Under the pieces are notes generated by a model, which was not told the origin of the DNA, did not search any database, and saw only the letters and a program-made list of their open reading frames with translations. 64,000 nt of DNA from Plumapathes pennacea (lineage: Eukaryota; Cnidaria; Anthozoa; Antipatharia; Myriopathidae): NCBI GenBank assembly GCA_964036295.1, contig OZ038463.1, positions 14,220,069 through 14,284,068 on the forward strand, given 5' to 3'. How positions within the stretch are numbered: the first letter of the stretch is position 1; the number at the start of each line of letters is the position of its first letter. Both the position numbers and the translations under genes were made by a program. Below, piece by piece: positions 23,391 through 37,671 of this stretch.

Positions 23391-23869
23391 ATCGCTGTGA
23401 CCTGTGACAAAAGTCCGATGAGAAGGTCTAAATTTACATGCTATCTACCATTTACACATTGTGTAAGGGCCTGTTTACAAAGAGATAGGGTTACCTTAGC
23501 GCTAGGGTTACTCTGGTATTAAGGTTATCCTAGCGCTTTAAGATTCTTCTTTTTTTAATCAACGTGTTTACAAAGTTATTTATAGGCGGATTTAGAAAAA
23601 AATAATTATACTGAGTTCAATGATGAATTGTTTACTTTTATATCAAGATAACTTTGTAGCGCAAAATCTTGCTGAAACTGACAACCAGAATTAAGAATTA
23701 TGCCGAGAAAGGGCAAAGACGGAATACAAAAGTTTTAAATCTCGAAACGATGTAAACGAAAGTTTACCAGGGTACCCCGGTTACACTAACTGTTTTAATT
23801 TGCTTGTAGATCCGGGCCTGTTTTGACCCGGGTACCCGGGTTACCATGTGATAAAGTTTTACAGTTTAA

Positions 23870-26340
23870 ATTAAAAGCTTTCAAAATTCTGGGACACTTT
23901 TGCAGACCCCATTGGTTTCGTTCCGATCAGTAAATATTTAGGGAATAAATGACGTCACTGATTGCGCAATATATATTCCCCAAGCTCAGTATCCATGGCA
24001 ACCATCACCGACAATCAATGTGTTAATTTGTAACAAACATTTTTATATCTCACATGCCAATGTTTCATGTTTTTCTGTGACGTAAACAGTTAAAAACATG
24101 TATGGCATGTTTAGGGTGGAGGTGATACCTTAATTGTATTCAAATTTTGACATCTAATTTCGAGAAAATACTGTGTTCTAGATCATTTAGAAGACTTGCA
24201 GTTGAATAGTTCCCAGAACAGAACAGGATAAAAGGACTATTTGAGTTCTAATTGCCTAGGAATGGCACTGTCAAGCACTGGTGCAGGCCAAAATTATAGG
24301 CGCTATATGTGAAATTTATGCATTGTTTGTGCCAATAAAATAAGAGTCCCCAAAATTGTTTTTGGTGTTTTGCAAAGACCAAATATAGGTCTTCACTGGA
24401 AAATAAGATTTTGCTGCAACCAAGGTCTGGCATTGGAGATATTTAGCTTCAAATATGGCTAGTTTCAACAGTTCAGGAAATATCACGTGACATGGTCAAT
24501 CATTAACCACGTTTGATTGAAAACCAGTTGTTAATATGACTTACAAACTTTGTCGTAAACTTGGGAAGGATGCAGCAATAAACAAGCCAACGGATAACTA
24601 ACTCCAATAAATATCTTGCACAGGAGAGCTGTTTACTTTTTTCCTATATTTTATCAGTATTTTTGCATTTTTCCCTGAAAAAGCAGGGGGAAGGGGTGGT
24701 CTAACTCCCCCGGATTTTTTTCAAAATTTGAACCACTTGACGTTTTTGAGTTTAGCATTGAACCCTTTCAACTGGCCAAGTTTCATGGAAATCGGTGAGA
24801 TCGCATGTGTCGCCCCTGCCTGGTCCTCTCGTGGATAGGCTCTTAAACTGGCCGAGCAGCTAGTGAAGCTTTTGTTGTGCCGATTGAAGTGAGCGATGTA
24901 AACTGCACTAAATGTAAACGCAACGTTTGGGAAGCTACTTCGCTATGATTACTTTCTGCTCCACTTGTCCGACGTCTCGTTCAGAACTGATTTTGATGTC
25001 GTACAATTAGTAGATGACCTTTCACAAGATCTTTAAAGAAATAACGTCAATTTTTCGCCGGACTGAGTTGAACGGATGAATGTGTTGCAATGCCGTTATC
25101 ACGTATGAACTTTGTAATTACTTTACGTTTTTTGTTTACGCGTATTCCTAAATGGGACTGAGTTTTGATGAACCGATACTTACTGTATTTATTCGCATTT
25201 GTGGTGTATTAAAGAGGTACCGCATTCATCAGTGAATTGTATTTAGTGGGTCACGAGCAAACGAGATCACAACTGATACAAATGCTCTGTAAATTATCGT
25301 TCGGTTTGCAATGTTCACTATATATATTTATGACCCATCAAATATTTTCCACCGCGCGTGATTGGTAGAATCGTGACACGTGACGGAATAACGAGCGGAC
25401 GTTATCAGCAAATAACCCCCGCCTGGCGAGCTAACGCTATTTGTTGACAATATCCGAACACAGTTCTATTTATTTAGTCACAAAAATCATTACAAGACGA
25501 CTACTGAGGAGGACATCAATTTATTGGTCGAAAATGCAGTTCCAGAAAGCACTAAAAAGCTTCACAGTTTCCGCGCCGTTATTTGCGCTGCGAGAGGAAA
25601 TATTTGAAGGATAATAAAGACAATAAACTATTTTTGGCTTCGGAAATATGCACAGATAATTATTGTCCTTGGACATTATCTGTTCCTCGAATATATATAT
25701 ATATAAGAAATATATAACGCGTCACCGTGTAATATAGCCTCATCTAAACACGCGGGAAGTTGGGAGAACACGAGAGTAGCGTAAGGAAACCACGAGGCCG
25801 CCGAGGAGACTCTCCCTAGCGGATCGCACCTTCGGTGCTCACTCAAGTCTTCTACTAGAAATACGATAATCCCAGTACCTCCTCGCTCTGCCATTGATGG
25901 GACTTTTACTTTGGTACTCCCAACAAGAGTAGTTTTTGTTTTACCGAAATGTTGACTCAATATTTTCTTCGAAGTCAAGTGCTACACGCAAAGAAAGAGA
26001 AAAAGAATGGTGTGTGTTATACTTTTGCGTTGAAAATAGAGTCGATTGCGTGACGAATTACGTATTTCCCACGGTCGGCACGTCAAATTAATTCATACAG
26101 TCTGCCAAGCACGTTCTCAAAATTTAATCCCCGAGCGTAAGCGAGGGTAATAATCACAACGCTAATGCAGTAGTATCGCCTTTCTTGGAGACTCCAAGCG
26201 GGTCGCCATCTCGAAATTTAATGTTCGCCTATCAGTCTGGCGTACGACCTCGTTCCCAGGCTCTTAGGCCAGAACTGTAAACCGCCACTTAACTTCGAAA
26301 AAGTCAAAAAAGAGTTGTCTTTGTTTCGCGGCTATAGGCA
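23870..26340. other. Mostly single-copy non-coding stretch with transposon fragments
   Basis: Nothing convincing to ~25440. At 25494-25607 (+) a short frame reads TEEDINLLVENAVPESTKK and then stops. This weakly resembles the start of QRICH1/Crypton-type recombinase-like proteins. 25690-25800 holds palindromic repeat pieces. 25854-26240 holds Helitron fragments. Confidence 0.5.
25854..26240. mobile_element. Two fused Helitron end fragments
   Basis: 25854-26127 matches the 3' part of the H1/H2/H3 Helitron in reverse (CTAG plus ATACGATAAT at its left edge). At 26128 it abuts a forward 5' end of a variant subfamily (TCCCCGAGCGTAAGCGAGGG), running to ~26240. The variant 5' end is shared with 38403. 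Confidence 0.65.
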
Positions 26341-27026
26341 AGCACTTACGTATGCATGCTCAGATCAAACCAGAAATAAAATCACGTGCCTGTGTATGAA
26401 CATGCATGTGTTTTCAATAGTTTGAGCATAGAAGTCTTTATATGACGTATCTTTCAGATGCGTTTGCGTATATTTTAGAATCAAAACCTTCCTAAGGTGT
26501 ACTCTTTTATTTTTTAGGACTGAGCGAGCAACCGCTCGTGGGGGAGCTCGTTTACTAAATAAAATTCACTGTGCCGTTGTTGGACAAACGCTATAGGCTA
26601 TTTTATTCAGCTCAGAACATTGGGATATATTTAGGCATTTGGTTTGTTGAATGAAAGGAGACGAGTACTTCTTGGGGCCGGACACGAGAAGGACGACGTT
26701 TTCGCTGCAACAGCCACGTTTGGAGTATCTGCTGGGCCGCTGAGGTAGCGAGAATTGACTCTTTGTGGTTTCGCTTCTTCTCCCGCCTTTCGAACAAATA
26801 ATTTGGCACAAAACGATAAGCTCTGTGAACCTGGACGAGAAATATGTCAACGATGCGAAAGACCAGTCTAACTGGTCGTGGACAACTCCCAAGACTTGTA
26901 AAATCCTTCAATAATTTTCATTGTAAGGGCCTCTACAGGGAACAGCTCATGCCTTAAAATCCCCGCCGGGCAAGTAATGAAGTTGCGCCATCGTTCTGTA
27001 TTTAATGCATAAACTCAGCCAAAACA

Positions 27027-27470
27027 AACTTTCTCGGCCTGGTTTTCCTCGCCCACACAAATCTTTTAAGCGGCTCGCCCAAGCTTTTGGAGAGGACACT
27101 ATGGCTTTATTTGTTCCGAAATGTTTTCCGAGTTTCTCGGCCTAATTTTCCTCTCCTTCACAAAGCTTTCAGGCGGCTCGCCTAAGCTTTTGGAGAGGAA
27201 ATTGTGGCTTTATTTGTTCCGAAATATTTTCCGAGTTTCTCGGCTTATTCTTCCTTTCCTACACAAAGCTTTCACGCGGCTCGCCCAAGGTTTTGGAGAG
27301 GAAACTGTGGCTTATTTTTTGCAAAATGTTTTCGAGTTTCTCGGCCTGGTTTTCCTCTCCACTCGCCCAAGCTTTTGGAGAGGAGATTGTGGCGTATTTA
27401 TGCCAAAATGTGAGCGAAGTGTTTCAGAATTTCTCGGCCTGGTTTTATTCACCGCGGAAACACTTGAGAA
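27027..27470. repeat. Minisatellite, ~100-bp period, third array (~4 units)
   Basis: Same unit as 655-1590, contracted. Forward ORFs across it are artefacts of the stop-poor repeat. Confidence 0.85.
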
Positions 27471-28357
27471 GCTATGGCCGCGGTTAGATTAGAGCTAAAA
27501 GCGGACTATTAGCACGCTTACGGAGTAAAGTAGTCAGTAGGAGGGACGCTTTTAATAGTCCCAAACATCTACATCTTGCTGAAGTAAACGCGCTCAAATA
27601 TCGAACCCCTGAGAGTTTTGGCAACTTCAGTGTTCGATACAGTAGGAGGGCGAAAGAGTGAAGCTCGTCATGGAGTGAAATATCTTATTAACCTCGTATT
27701 TACAGTAGACATCTATTTCTCAATTCTGCTACAGCAGAATACACTAACCTGACAAATGTCCGTGAAATTTCGTTTGCGCGTGATCTCTTATTTCTTTTAC
27801 TTCGGCTCGCCCTAATATTCGGTGTCCGCATTAATTGTATCCACCTTATTTAGTCTGAGTGCAGCTGGCAGCTGGCACTAATGCATGCATCGATTATTAT
27901 AATAACGCAGAGGTTTATGTCTTAGGGGCTGGGTTAAACGTCCATCTTAGCATGCGTCGAACACACTTCGGGTTGACCGAAATTGTTCTATTGGCAATTG
28001 CGGTTTGCATTTAGTTCGACTCGTTCGACCCAGAGTCGACCTTATGCCGTTCTAATCGATTCCGCCAGTCGATTAGATCGAGTGAGTCGATCAAAACTCA
28101 ATCAAGTCGATCTTAATTGGGACAAACGTCGGAACTAATATCACGTGTAATTGTTGAATTTAGTTCGACGCATGCTAAGATTACTATGTTCTAGCTACTT
28201 TTAGGTCTAACTCCAATTTTTTCCCTTTTTTCTTTTGCACAATATGCTGTGTATATTCTCACAGAGAACATAGCATTGTTGGTGAACGACTCGTGTATTT
28301 ACTTGCACCTAAAGTCATCGAAGGCAGGAATAATTGATGACGGCTACATGGTGATTA

Positions 28358-28817
28358 CCGTGTAGCATGAAATTTTCACGGGAGTTTAATTTCGCGGATT
28401 GCCGATTTTTGCTTTTCGCGGGAAAAAGTTTTCGTGAACTTGGATTTAAGACTTTACTGTTGGGAACAAATTTTCACAGATCTCAGGCAAGTTTCTGTCC
28501 GGTATTTCACGTTCGGCACTGTTAAATAGCCACAAGGGGTTTCAATTTTTCTTACATCTTGCCGGTTTATTAATCTATAATTTACAAAAATAATGTCACA
28601 AATCGTTCACCACATCTCAAAGCTACAGTATACAGTAGATTGGCCTGGAAAACACGTAACATATAGTGCTGGACGAGTTTAATAAATATAAGGAGTAAAT
28701 TTTCGCGGATTTTTTTCTCGTGGGAGTATATTTTCGCGAGATTTGATTTTGGCGAATCGTCGGAAAATCCGCGAAATTCGCGAAAATAGACACCCGCGAA
28801 AATTTCATGCTACACAG
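28358..28817. mobile_element. Complete TA-flanked MITE (Tc1/mariner-like)
   Basis: The left terminus CCGTGTAGCATGAAATTTTC mirrors the right GAAAATTTCATGCTACACAG. TA lies on both sides (28356-28357, 28818-28819). S1 copies 1 (~2846) and 5 (~63176) have the uninterrupted GATTAGGCTT, giving a clean empty site. It is 460 bp, with no ORF. Confidence 0.85.
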
Positions 28818-31435
28818 TAGGCTTTGAACACACGAGTTTGTCCTGCCTGCCGCGATTGACATTAAACAACGGTGTTCGTAGGGAATACTTCGAACACTAC
28901 GGCTGTTACAAGTTCTCAAATGTGCTCGGCTCATAGCTCAACATAGCTCGTGAACAAGTGCCTATTTCTTCCATAGAAAAAGAAGGCAAACATGCATGGC
29001 TGTGTTTTCATTGGGTAAAGTTACAGGAAAATTCCTTGATTTCCATGCAAAGCTGACCCGGTGAAAACACAGCCTATACTTCATACAAATAAAGGTAATT
29101 ACAAAGCAGAATAATGCGCGCATTATCTCTCTTGTCTTGCATAAACAAATATTTCATATGAGCTAGCACAATACATGACCAGCTTATACTAAATCAAACT
29201 AATCAAAGCTTAAAAGAAGTGAGCGAAAACTTCACATTTTCAGGCTAAAAAATGACAGCAAAATTTACTTAATTATTAATCGTTTTTTGACCAATGGCCC
29301 CGAAAGAATACAAAGACTAAGACTGTGCAGTGCAATAATTTCTTTCGCGAGGATTTTCACGACTCGGCGACAGTGGCGTGCTTTGCAGTTCTAGTCAGTG
29401 CTCGCTGGCACGGTTTTCCGCGTCGCCCGATCTGATTCGTTCACATCAGTTCATCAAAACAGATGCTCAGTTTTTTGTAATTTGAGATGTGAGGTGAAAG
29501 TCTTGTGACTCAAGCGTTAAAAATAAAGTTACGCTCTCTGTGGAAGTCATTGAAAAGCCGACAGGAAACTGGACGAGAGATATTGTGTTCGCGACCACTT
29601 TGCAAAACTTGGCAGACATTATAGGCCGAATGTTAATTCAAAAATGAATTTTGACCACAGAAACCAATCACAAGAAAGCCATGTCATATAAATAATTCAT
29701 AGAGGCAAGTTTCGGAGCTCCAGTCCAAAGAAGCGCGAAGGGGAAACTAGAAAGACGATTCGCAGCTGTTCCTGCACCCAAGTATATTCTTGTTGTTTAC
29801 AGTTCTCAGGTGACGTAACCAACATATCCCAAAATACTCTGCGGCGCGAGCAGCCCACGAAAGATAACATATACTGCATGTACCGAAAAATCCGGGATAG
29901 GCGACAGTTCTTCCAAGGCCTACATCTGTTTCTTATTTTCACAATTTTGTACCATTTCGCGTTTATCTGACCTGCGGCTCTGAAACTGCATGATTAGTTT
30001 CCTTTTCATGTGTTGGTTGCATTTGTTTCTTTGACGAAAACAAGTTTATGCAAATGAGCGGCGCCATATTTACATTGAGTGGTCATGTGACTTTGTCTGA
30101 GGTCTGCATCGTAGCGACTAAATTTGTCTGTCTCAGTCTCAGATGAGGTGTGAATTGAACAATAAAGCTGAAAGCTGTGAAAATTAGAATTTGACAAAAG
30201 TGTTGAAGTTCGTAATGTTTGTTTGATTTTTTTATTTGTTTTCTTCTTCCTTTTTTTGCTGAAATCGCAACTGCGAGCTCAAGGTTTGACTATTTTCAGT
30301 ATGCACCGTTCTGAAATCGAATATTTGCTACTTTTCGTAATATTTCACACTTCATTCGCTGTCTGAGAGAAAGCCTTGGAATTGTTGTTTTAGTAAACTG
30401 CGAGGAATCTCAGGAAATATTATGGGAAACTCCTTATATAGACTCTAATTTTCTATCGGTAATATTTTATTCGGCGGTTGTGTAATGTTCGTAAACGTGA
30501 ATTTGTTTATATGTGCGTGTTCGGGCAAGAAGGATTACATTTGCTTTATATGGATTACATCATGACTCCTGAGAGTGACCAAACATCGCACACAGCCTAT
30601 CGTGAGAATATGACTGGTTGTAATTATTATTAAATTACTGATGCAGATCTTAAAATAGATTTTGAAAAATTAACGTTTGAACAAGAGTATGTGTGGTGAA
30701 TCGGCTACCTTAGCTATTCTCTCTTGCTGACGATTGGAATGTTAAGGCCCGTCCAAAAGACCCAGCGTCGCCGTCCAACATCATTCAACAAGGTTGGATG
30801 AACATGTTGGACGAAGTTTGGCCACCATATTTTACGATGTTGGACAAAGTTTTATATTCTTTTTGTTCTCGGGCACTGATGAGCGATGCCTATTAACATG
30901 ATTCGCACCGGCGGTCTAGAGCCTAATTGTACACCGTGGGTTCATTTTCGGTCCCAGAATCCTTATCGTATACAGTGCTTTATAATACATATTGTACTTG
31001 TTTAGTCATCCCGTAAAACATCGTCCAACATTGTTTTATCCAACATGTTGGACTCGTTTGGTCGGCCTTTAGCCCTTCCTCAGTAGTCGATTAGTCTGTC
31101 GCCAATACCTTTTCTTTATTGTAACCGCGAGAATCACTGCGTGGGATTTAGTCTGATTTGTAAGTTTACCCTATTGTCGCCGCATTGTGCAATTTCTTAT
31201 GTGTCTAAATGTCTAAAGTTCGCTCATTGGGCAAGTCATGAATGTGCAATAAAAAGATGAATGGATTTGTTGGGGGGAGGCAGAATTTATATATTTACAT
31301 ACAGAATATATAGAATATGCAGTGAAACCTCCAGAGGGAACGTGGTCGCTCACTGGAATTTCTCACCATAGGAGGTCTAAGTGAGATCCTGCTTTGATCC
31401 ACGTTTCGTTGGTGAATAACACCTTGAGGCTTAAG

Positions 31436-34400
31436 AGCGGCTCTCTGTAAATATCGAGAATCGGGCGCCAACTGCCAAATTTCGAAATTCATTTTATTTT
31501 ATCCAAAGAACCTCTTTGGTGGGCTGTTTTCGAAAATAATATTCCAAAGTTCAACTGCCTTTTCGTTTTGACAAAATCGCGGATAGTCTAAAATGCCCTC
31601 TCGACCCCTCGAACCGACACGAAAATGGTGCATATTTAACAAGCTCGTGTAATATAACGGTAAACAATCTGGCCATCGCATCTCGTCAGTAATTCAAAGT
31701 ACCTCTTCTTCTTTCTAAAGCACCTAAAATAACTATGGAAACTTGAACTTGTGGTAGTGTTTCGATTTTTCAAAAAGACCAAGGTAAAACCTCCGAGCGG
31801 CAGGTCAAATTTTAGCCAATTTTAATTTCACCAGGAACATTTGGTACCTGTCGTTTGAGCAAAAACCCAACGTCAACTGAACTAATAAACATTTAAATTT
31901 CTTGTCTCAAAAGGTTTTCCGCGGCCCGCAAAAAGCCTCGCGTTGAGAAACATAAACAGTGAGGGTAGTTTGACACAATCGGTACTGGATGCGGGAAATG
32001 GCTTCGGCTAAAACGAGGCATTAAGTAGGTACACAGATGAGAAAATTATCAAACGCTTGACAATTTAAAACTCGATTTGCTATATTCTTTTCCATTGTGT
32101 GACTTAGAGTGTCATTTTCGCAGAAAAACGGCGATGTTGTGATGAATAATGAGCACTGACAAGAACCGACGCGGGTACGGATCAGATTACATTTTCCGGA
32201 ATTCAAGAAATTCTTAATACAGAAAGTTTCAACAGTACCACTGCAGTAAAAGCAGGTGTATATTACCAAGTACTTCCACTACAAGCCATAAGAGTGACTG
32301 GGTGGAGTTAAATCAAAAGCTACAGTACGACTTTCAGCCGATAGATTTCAGTGAGTTATACACAATAATCCACTTACCGCGGTCAACATAACATCTAATT
32401 TGCCAACACCAGCTAACAGTATAATACGTACTTGTAAGTTGAAATCCTTGCTTTACAATTGGAAAGATCTTGTCATTTTAACACATGAAAGCCCTTTAAC
32501 AGAAATTCGATGCCGTTTGCATGACTTTTAAATGTTCCGCAAAATGTTGGTGGTAAATTAATCAACATTCGCTTTAGCAAGTGTTACCGTGAAATGGTTT
32601 GAATTTCTCGACTTTAAAACCTTTGGTGTTGAATTGGTTCATGAAGTGCGGTTTTATTTGAAATCGTACAGTCGTGTCTTGCAGATCCACCAAAGAACAT
32701 CTCAGCCGGCAAGCAAAACAAACCGGCCTGTGACCGAGTTCTAAAATAAACGTCATCAGCAGTTCTATTTTATTTCCATATCAGTGCTGTCGGAAACAAT
32801 TCAGCCGGTGATCTGTTGCTCAGCCGCAGAAACATTTCACCCGGCCAGATAAGCCAGAGGATGCCGTCTACTAAACGTTAGGATCTACTGAGCCGTTTCT
32901 GTATGCCAGGAACAAAACATAAGGGCATATCTGGATTTAAGAAAACGGTTAGAGGGAAAGGCACTCGCATCATAAACTTGATACGGAGAGGCTCCGCCGA
33001 GACTTTCAATCCCTTACCATCCTGGGTCGACATAGTGACCCTTTTCCATACTTATAAACATCCCCCCCCAACCTTTCATACCTTTGAACAGGAAGAAGCG
33101 CAGAAAAACCGCAAGCGACAACTCAGCAACACGATATTTACAAATACTTCAGTGGAGGCATGATTGTTAGAAACTCTAGAAGATGCCAATACGATTTTTC
33201 TTTGTCCTAATATTCTTACCGACCCATTGAAGTACCAAATTTAGTTATGACCTGAGGCTTGATTGAAAAGAACCTGCCCATTCGGGCAGAGCCTCCCCAT
33301 CCCGTACAACCCATCAAATACGAAGTGCCCCCAGCCCCCGAAACTTACAAGCCTCTAAACAGACTTTAAGATATTACAGAACTGAATGTCTGGTTGGACG
33401 CGCACATGTAAATAGTGCACGTTGCAAGTTCTCGAGTTGTCTCTTTCACTGCTGCATGCCGTCAGTCAGTACTCACACTGGAATGGATTGCTCAATTATG
33501 AGCATTGAACCTACATCGTGTATTACAGATCAGCCTTAGGATTTTTTTTAAGTCGATACTAAAGCAAACACTGGCTGAAGGAAGACATCAGCTGCACTCG
33601 CTCACTACACTCACTCTCCTAAAATGTCCTCTGCAAATGCCTGTCGAAGATCAGATCGAAGTGCTTCAAATACTTCAAAAAATTCACCTAGAATGATTAG
33701 CCACAGATGCACTAATTATTTCACGGAAAAAGTCGAACATATTAAGTGAGTAGGCATAAACGTGATAAAACTATTGCATAAATACTTGTCAAAAAGGAGA
33801 CAATAGGGCCGTTCATACGAGAGAAAATAAGCCGTGAATTACCCATTCATACGAGTACGGCTTTCACAAGACGCGAACTACTCGTATAAATGATTTACGG
33901 TTTCACGACATAGGTATAAGCCGCGGCTTAGATAAGAACAGCTCAAAATCCCTAGGCCAGGATACTGCTGCGCCTTGTGTTAGCCGTGAACGTGTGCATT
34001 GCGTGCCATTCATAGTACGTGCAAGTTTTATGTGAGCCGCGGCGTATTTTCTATCGTATAAAAGGCCCTAATATGTAGCGGGTCAGCAAAACACGACGAA
34101 ACGTCGAAAAGTCGACGGTCATAATCTAATTTAATACAGAAGGTTTAAACAGTGATCAAACCCCCATCAAACATTTTACGGTAACAGCACTGAATTGCTA
34201 AAGTGAATGTCGATTTATGAGAAAGCAAGGATTTCGGTTTGCAAGTACGTATTACTGTTAGCTGGTGTTGGCAAATTAGATGTTATGTTGACCGCGGTAA
34301 GTGGATTATTGTGTATAACTCACTGAAATCTATCTGAAAGTCGTGCTGTAGCTTTTGATTTAACTACACCCAGTCACTCTTATGGCTTGTAGTGGAAGTA

Positions 34401-35234
34401 CTTGGTAATATACACCTGCTTTTACTGCAGTGGTACTGTTGAAACTTTCTGTATTAAGAATTTCTTGAATTCCGGAAAATGTAATCTGATCCGTGCCCGC
34501 GTCGGTTCTTATCAGTGCTCATTATTCATCACAACATCGCCGTTTTCTGCGAAAATGACACTCTAAGTCACACAATGGAAAAGAATATAGCAAATCGAGT
34601 TTTAAATTGTCAAGCGTTTGATAATTTTCTCATCTGTGTACCTACTTAATGCCTCGTTTTAGCCGAAGCCATTTCCCGCATCCAGTACCGATTGTGTCAA
34701 ACTACCCTCACTGTTTATGTTTCTCAACGCGAGGCTTTTTGCGGGCCGCGGAAAACCTTTTGAGACAAGAAATTTAAATGTTTATTAGTTCAGTTGACGT
34801 TGGGTTTTTGCTCAAACGACAGGTACCAAATGTTCCTGGTGAAATTAAAATTGGCTAAAATTTGACCTGCCGCTCGGAGGTTTTACCTTGGTCTTTTTGA
34901 AAAATCGAAACACTACCACAAGTTCAAGTTTCCATAGTTATTTTAGGTGCTTTAGAAAGAAGAAGAGGTACTTTGAATTACTGACGAGATGCGATGGCCA
35001 GATTGTTTACCGTTTTATTACACGAGCTTGTTAAATATGCACCATTTTCGTGTCGGTTCGAGGGGTCGAGAGGGCATTTTAGACTATCCGCGATTTTGTC
35101 AAAACGAAAAGGCAGTTGAACTTTTGAATATTATTTTCGAAGACAGTTCACCAAAGAGGTTCTTTGGATAAAATAAAATGAATTTCGAAATTTGGCAGTT
35201 GGCGCCCGATTCTCGATATTTACGGGCAGCCGCT
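31436..35234. mobile_element. 3.8-kb foldback element with ~1.0-kb inverted arms
   Basis: The arms 31436-32455 and 34221-35234 are near-perfect inverted repeats, starting AGCGGCT and ending AGCCGCT. CTTAAG flanks both ends (31430-31435, 35235-35240). The homologous site near 18051 reads GAGGCTTAAGAAATTGATC without the element. The spacer (32456-34220) encodes nothing recognised and contains a nested MITE. A 60-codon ORF is mirrored in both arms (31681-31499 minus, 34989-35171 plus), but this follows from the palindrome. Confidence 0.85.
33806..34068. mobile_element. MITE nested in the foldback spacer
   Basis: Inverted ends GGGCCGTTCATACGAGAGAA and its imperfect complement CTATCGTATAAAAGGCCC. 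TA, or possibly a 3-bp ATA/TAA, flanks it. 263 bp, non-coding. Confidence 0.6.
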
Positions 35235-37671
35235 CTTAAGAAATCAACCTTGTGTCCTGTTGCACCGTACATTACACGTGTTAGTGTAAGTTTTGACCGG
35301 TCCGGTTTCTGCAAGGAAGTTAGTCCTTGCACAGATAATTGCTCCTTGGTAACATAAGGAGGTCGCTTACCGGAGATCAAAAGCAATAGAAAACGGTGAG
35401 CCTCAAAGGTGGTCGCGGTCGCTTACGAAAGGTTTTATTAATAGTAATTTGACTGAGAAACCAATCAGAACTTCGGTACTTCCCGTAGGCTTGCAGGAGG
35501 TTCTACTGTACGTAAAAATATTGTTCGCCCAGGAAGTGCAACAGGTGTGGCACTATGACGTCACAAACGTAGTACAGTTCCATGACGTCACAGTACAAAA
35601 ATGAAATCCCATTTGACCTGACTGGTTCGCCTGTGTAATTTTGAAGGAAAGCTACAGAATGAATAATTGTAAAAACATGCATGTGTATACAGTGCTGTCG
35701 TTTCCTTTGCCAATCACCGTTTATAAGGTACGATACCAGGAATAAAAAGCCCATAGGTGTTTGCGTGCCTCACACCTTGGTAAAATGTGTCGGCCATGAA
35801 AAGCGCCGTATACAGTTGCCAGTAATTTTCGTTTTAAATGACCTGAAAGTGTGCCGTTTGGGTTGATAATGGAGCAGCAGTGCTTATTTTCTAAAAAACG
35901 ACATATTTTGTCGGTTTAGCCAATATTTTTGGCAGGTGGGGGGGGGGGGGGGGAGGGGCAGTGTTTTTGCATATCTGTGTTCAAACCAAAAATTGCAACA
36001 AAGTAGGTGCCAAGATGATTCCTGTATCATGATTGTTTCAAGTAAAGTGATTTGATTTGAACACGAAGGCTGTAGAAGTAATAGTGGACTTTGAATTTGC
36101 CAAAACACGTGAAACTAAGTTTGTCACACCACGAGCACTCTTAGTTTGATCCAGTACCCCAACGCCTCACTTTCATGCTATTTAAGCGGAACCGCTGACA
36201 ACTGTAATAAGTGCTATTAGGACGAAATTCGTTCATCGAATCAATTTTAATGCGGAAAAAAAACACTTAAAAAATATACTCGAAGGGAAATTGTTTGTCA
36301 TTTGGTTATTCTTTCGCTGAAACTACTGCGAGACGATCAACACTTACGATCACAGCTCATTATCGAAACTTGTTTACACACCCAACGCTGTTTTACTGCA
36401 AGATATGAGTACAGACGCAAGAGGATGATGGGCTTTTTACCTTAGTTACCCACAAGCCAACAGGATCCGTAATGCTGGTCAGCGGCTTATGACTACAGTC
36501 TAAACTTGCGCACAGCCGTACAACTCAGCGTGCAGAGAGATGAAGCCGTATGACGTTTGGGCAACGATTCTGACGTATCGTGCTCTTGGATGTGGGTACA
36601 GCACGTGTGTAACGACTGTGTTCCGATCACTGTTGGCAGGAAATACCTGAAACAGATATTTTACAGCTTAAAATATTGCAAATACTCAAGCGACACCGTG
36701 GAACTGCGTTCTGGACGTCACTTCCGTTGGTCAGCGTTTGTCGTCATTAGGTAAATCGTTCTAACTCGAGGTAAAATTTCACCTCGTGTGCAAGCCCCGT
36801 TTTTTTTATTTGCCGGGTACTGTTGCACTTTATAATACTTGTCGCACTTTGTAATAACGCTTATCGCACTTTGTAATGACACCTTTCGAACTTTGTAATA
36901 GCGCTTGTCGCACCTTGTAATACCTGTTGCACTTTGTCATAACGCTTGGGCGCACTTTGTAATAGACCAAGCTGTCGCACTTTATAATAACAGTCATTGT
37001 CTCATTTTGTATTAAACTTCTCAAATAAATTGGTTTTGCTGCCAAAAATTGCTGGGTGTCTGTTCGGGTCGCGGCCTGACAACTGGGGTACCGTCAAGTG
37101 ATTTAAAAAAAAAACTTGTTTCACGCTAAAATCAAGCTCAATTCAAAAGACATGGTTGCGAAACTTTTGCTGGGTGTTTTTTGAGTCACTGTGAAGACTC
37201 CACAAGACATTAGCAGTGGATGGCCCATTATCTTTAACATCTTCTGGAAAAAGTTAGACCGAACCACAACATCTGCACTTGAATCCACTGTTTTGTGCAA
37301 TAACCGCTGACTCGTAAAATGCATTTCCGCGGTGTCTGGTCAATCACAATTGGCACAAACAAGGTTTTGTTTCTAGAGGTTCGTCGTATTTACCTTCAGC
37401 AGCAGAAGAAATAATATATTGAACTGATCCTAGTTAAAATCTGATCAGTATCCAAATTGTAAAACGCCGAAGGTGCGTCCAAGAGCATATACCCCATAAA
37501 AATGAGATTTTCTGTCCAAAACGCCTTTTCCTATCATTTCTGGAAGCTGGAAACGAAATTGAAAATATCTGACCGGTTTCCGTAAACCGGTGTAAACCGG
37601 TGGCTGCGGCCACAGGACCCTTCTGTAAGTCATTCTTGTAAGGAAGCTTCCCTGGTTGAAAATACTTAATA

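Larger units (their letters stand above)
17057..23870. repeat. Segmental duplication block S2, copy 2
   Basis: It contains the MITE at ~17353-17672, non-coding repeat DNA to 19254, a Helitron, the 22-bp minisatellite and PAN-F5/8C copy 2. No other gene was recognised. Confidence 0.75.
26341..30435. repeat. Segmental duplication block S1, copy 3
   Basis: Same landmarks as 1-4458, with a shorter minisatellite (27027-27470) and a complete mariner-like MITE (28358-28817). 29210-30200 is nearly identical to 3240-4210. No gene recognised. Confidence 0.75.
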
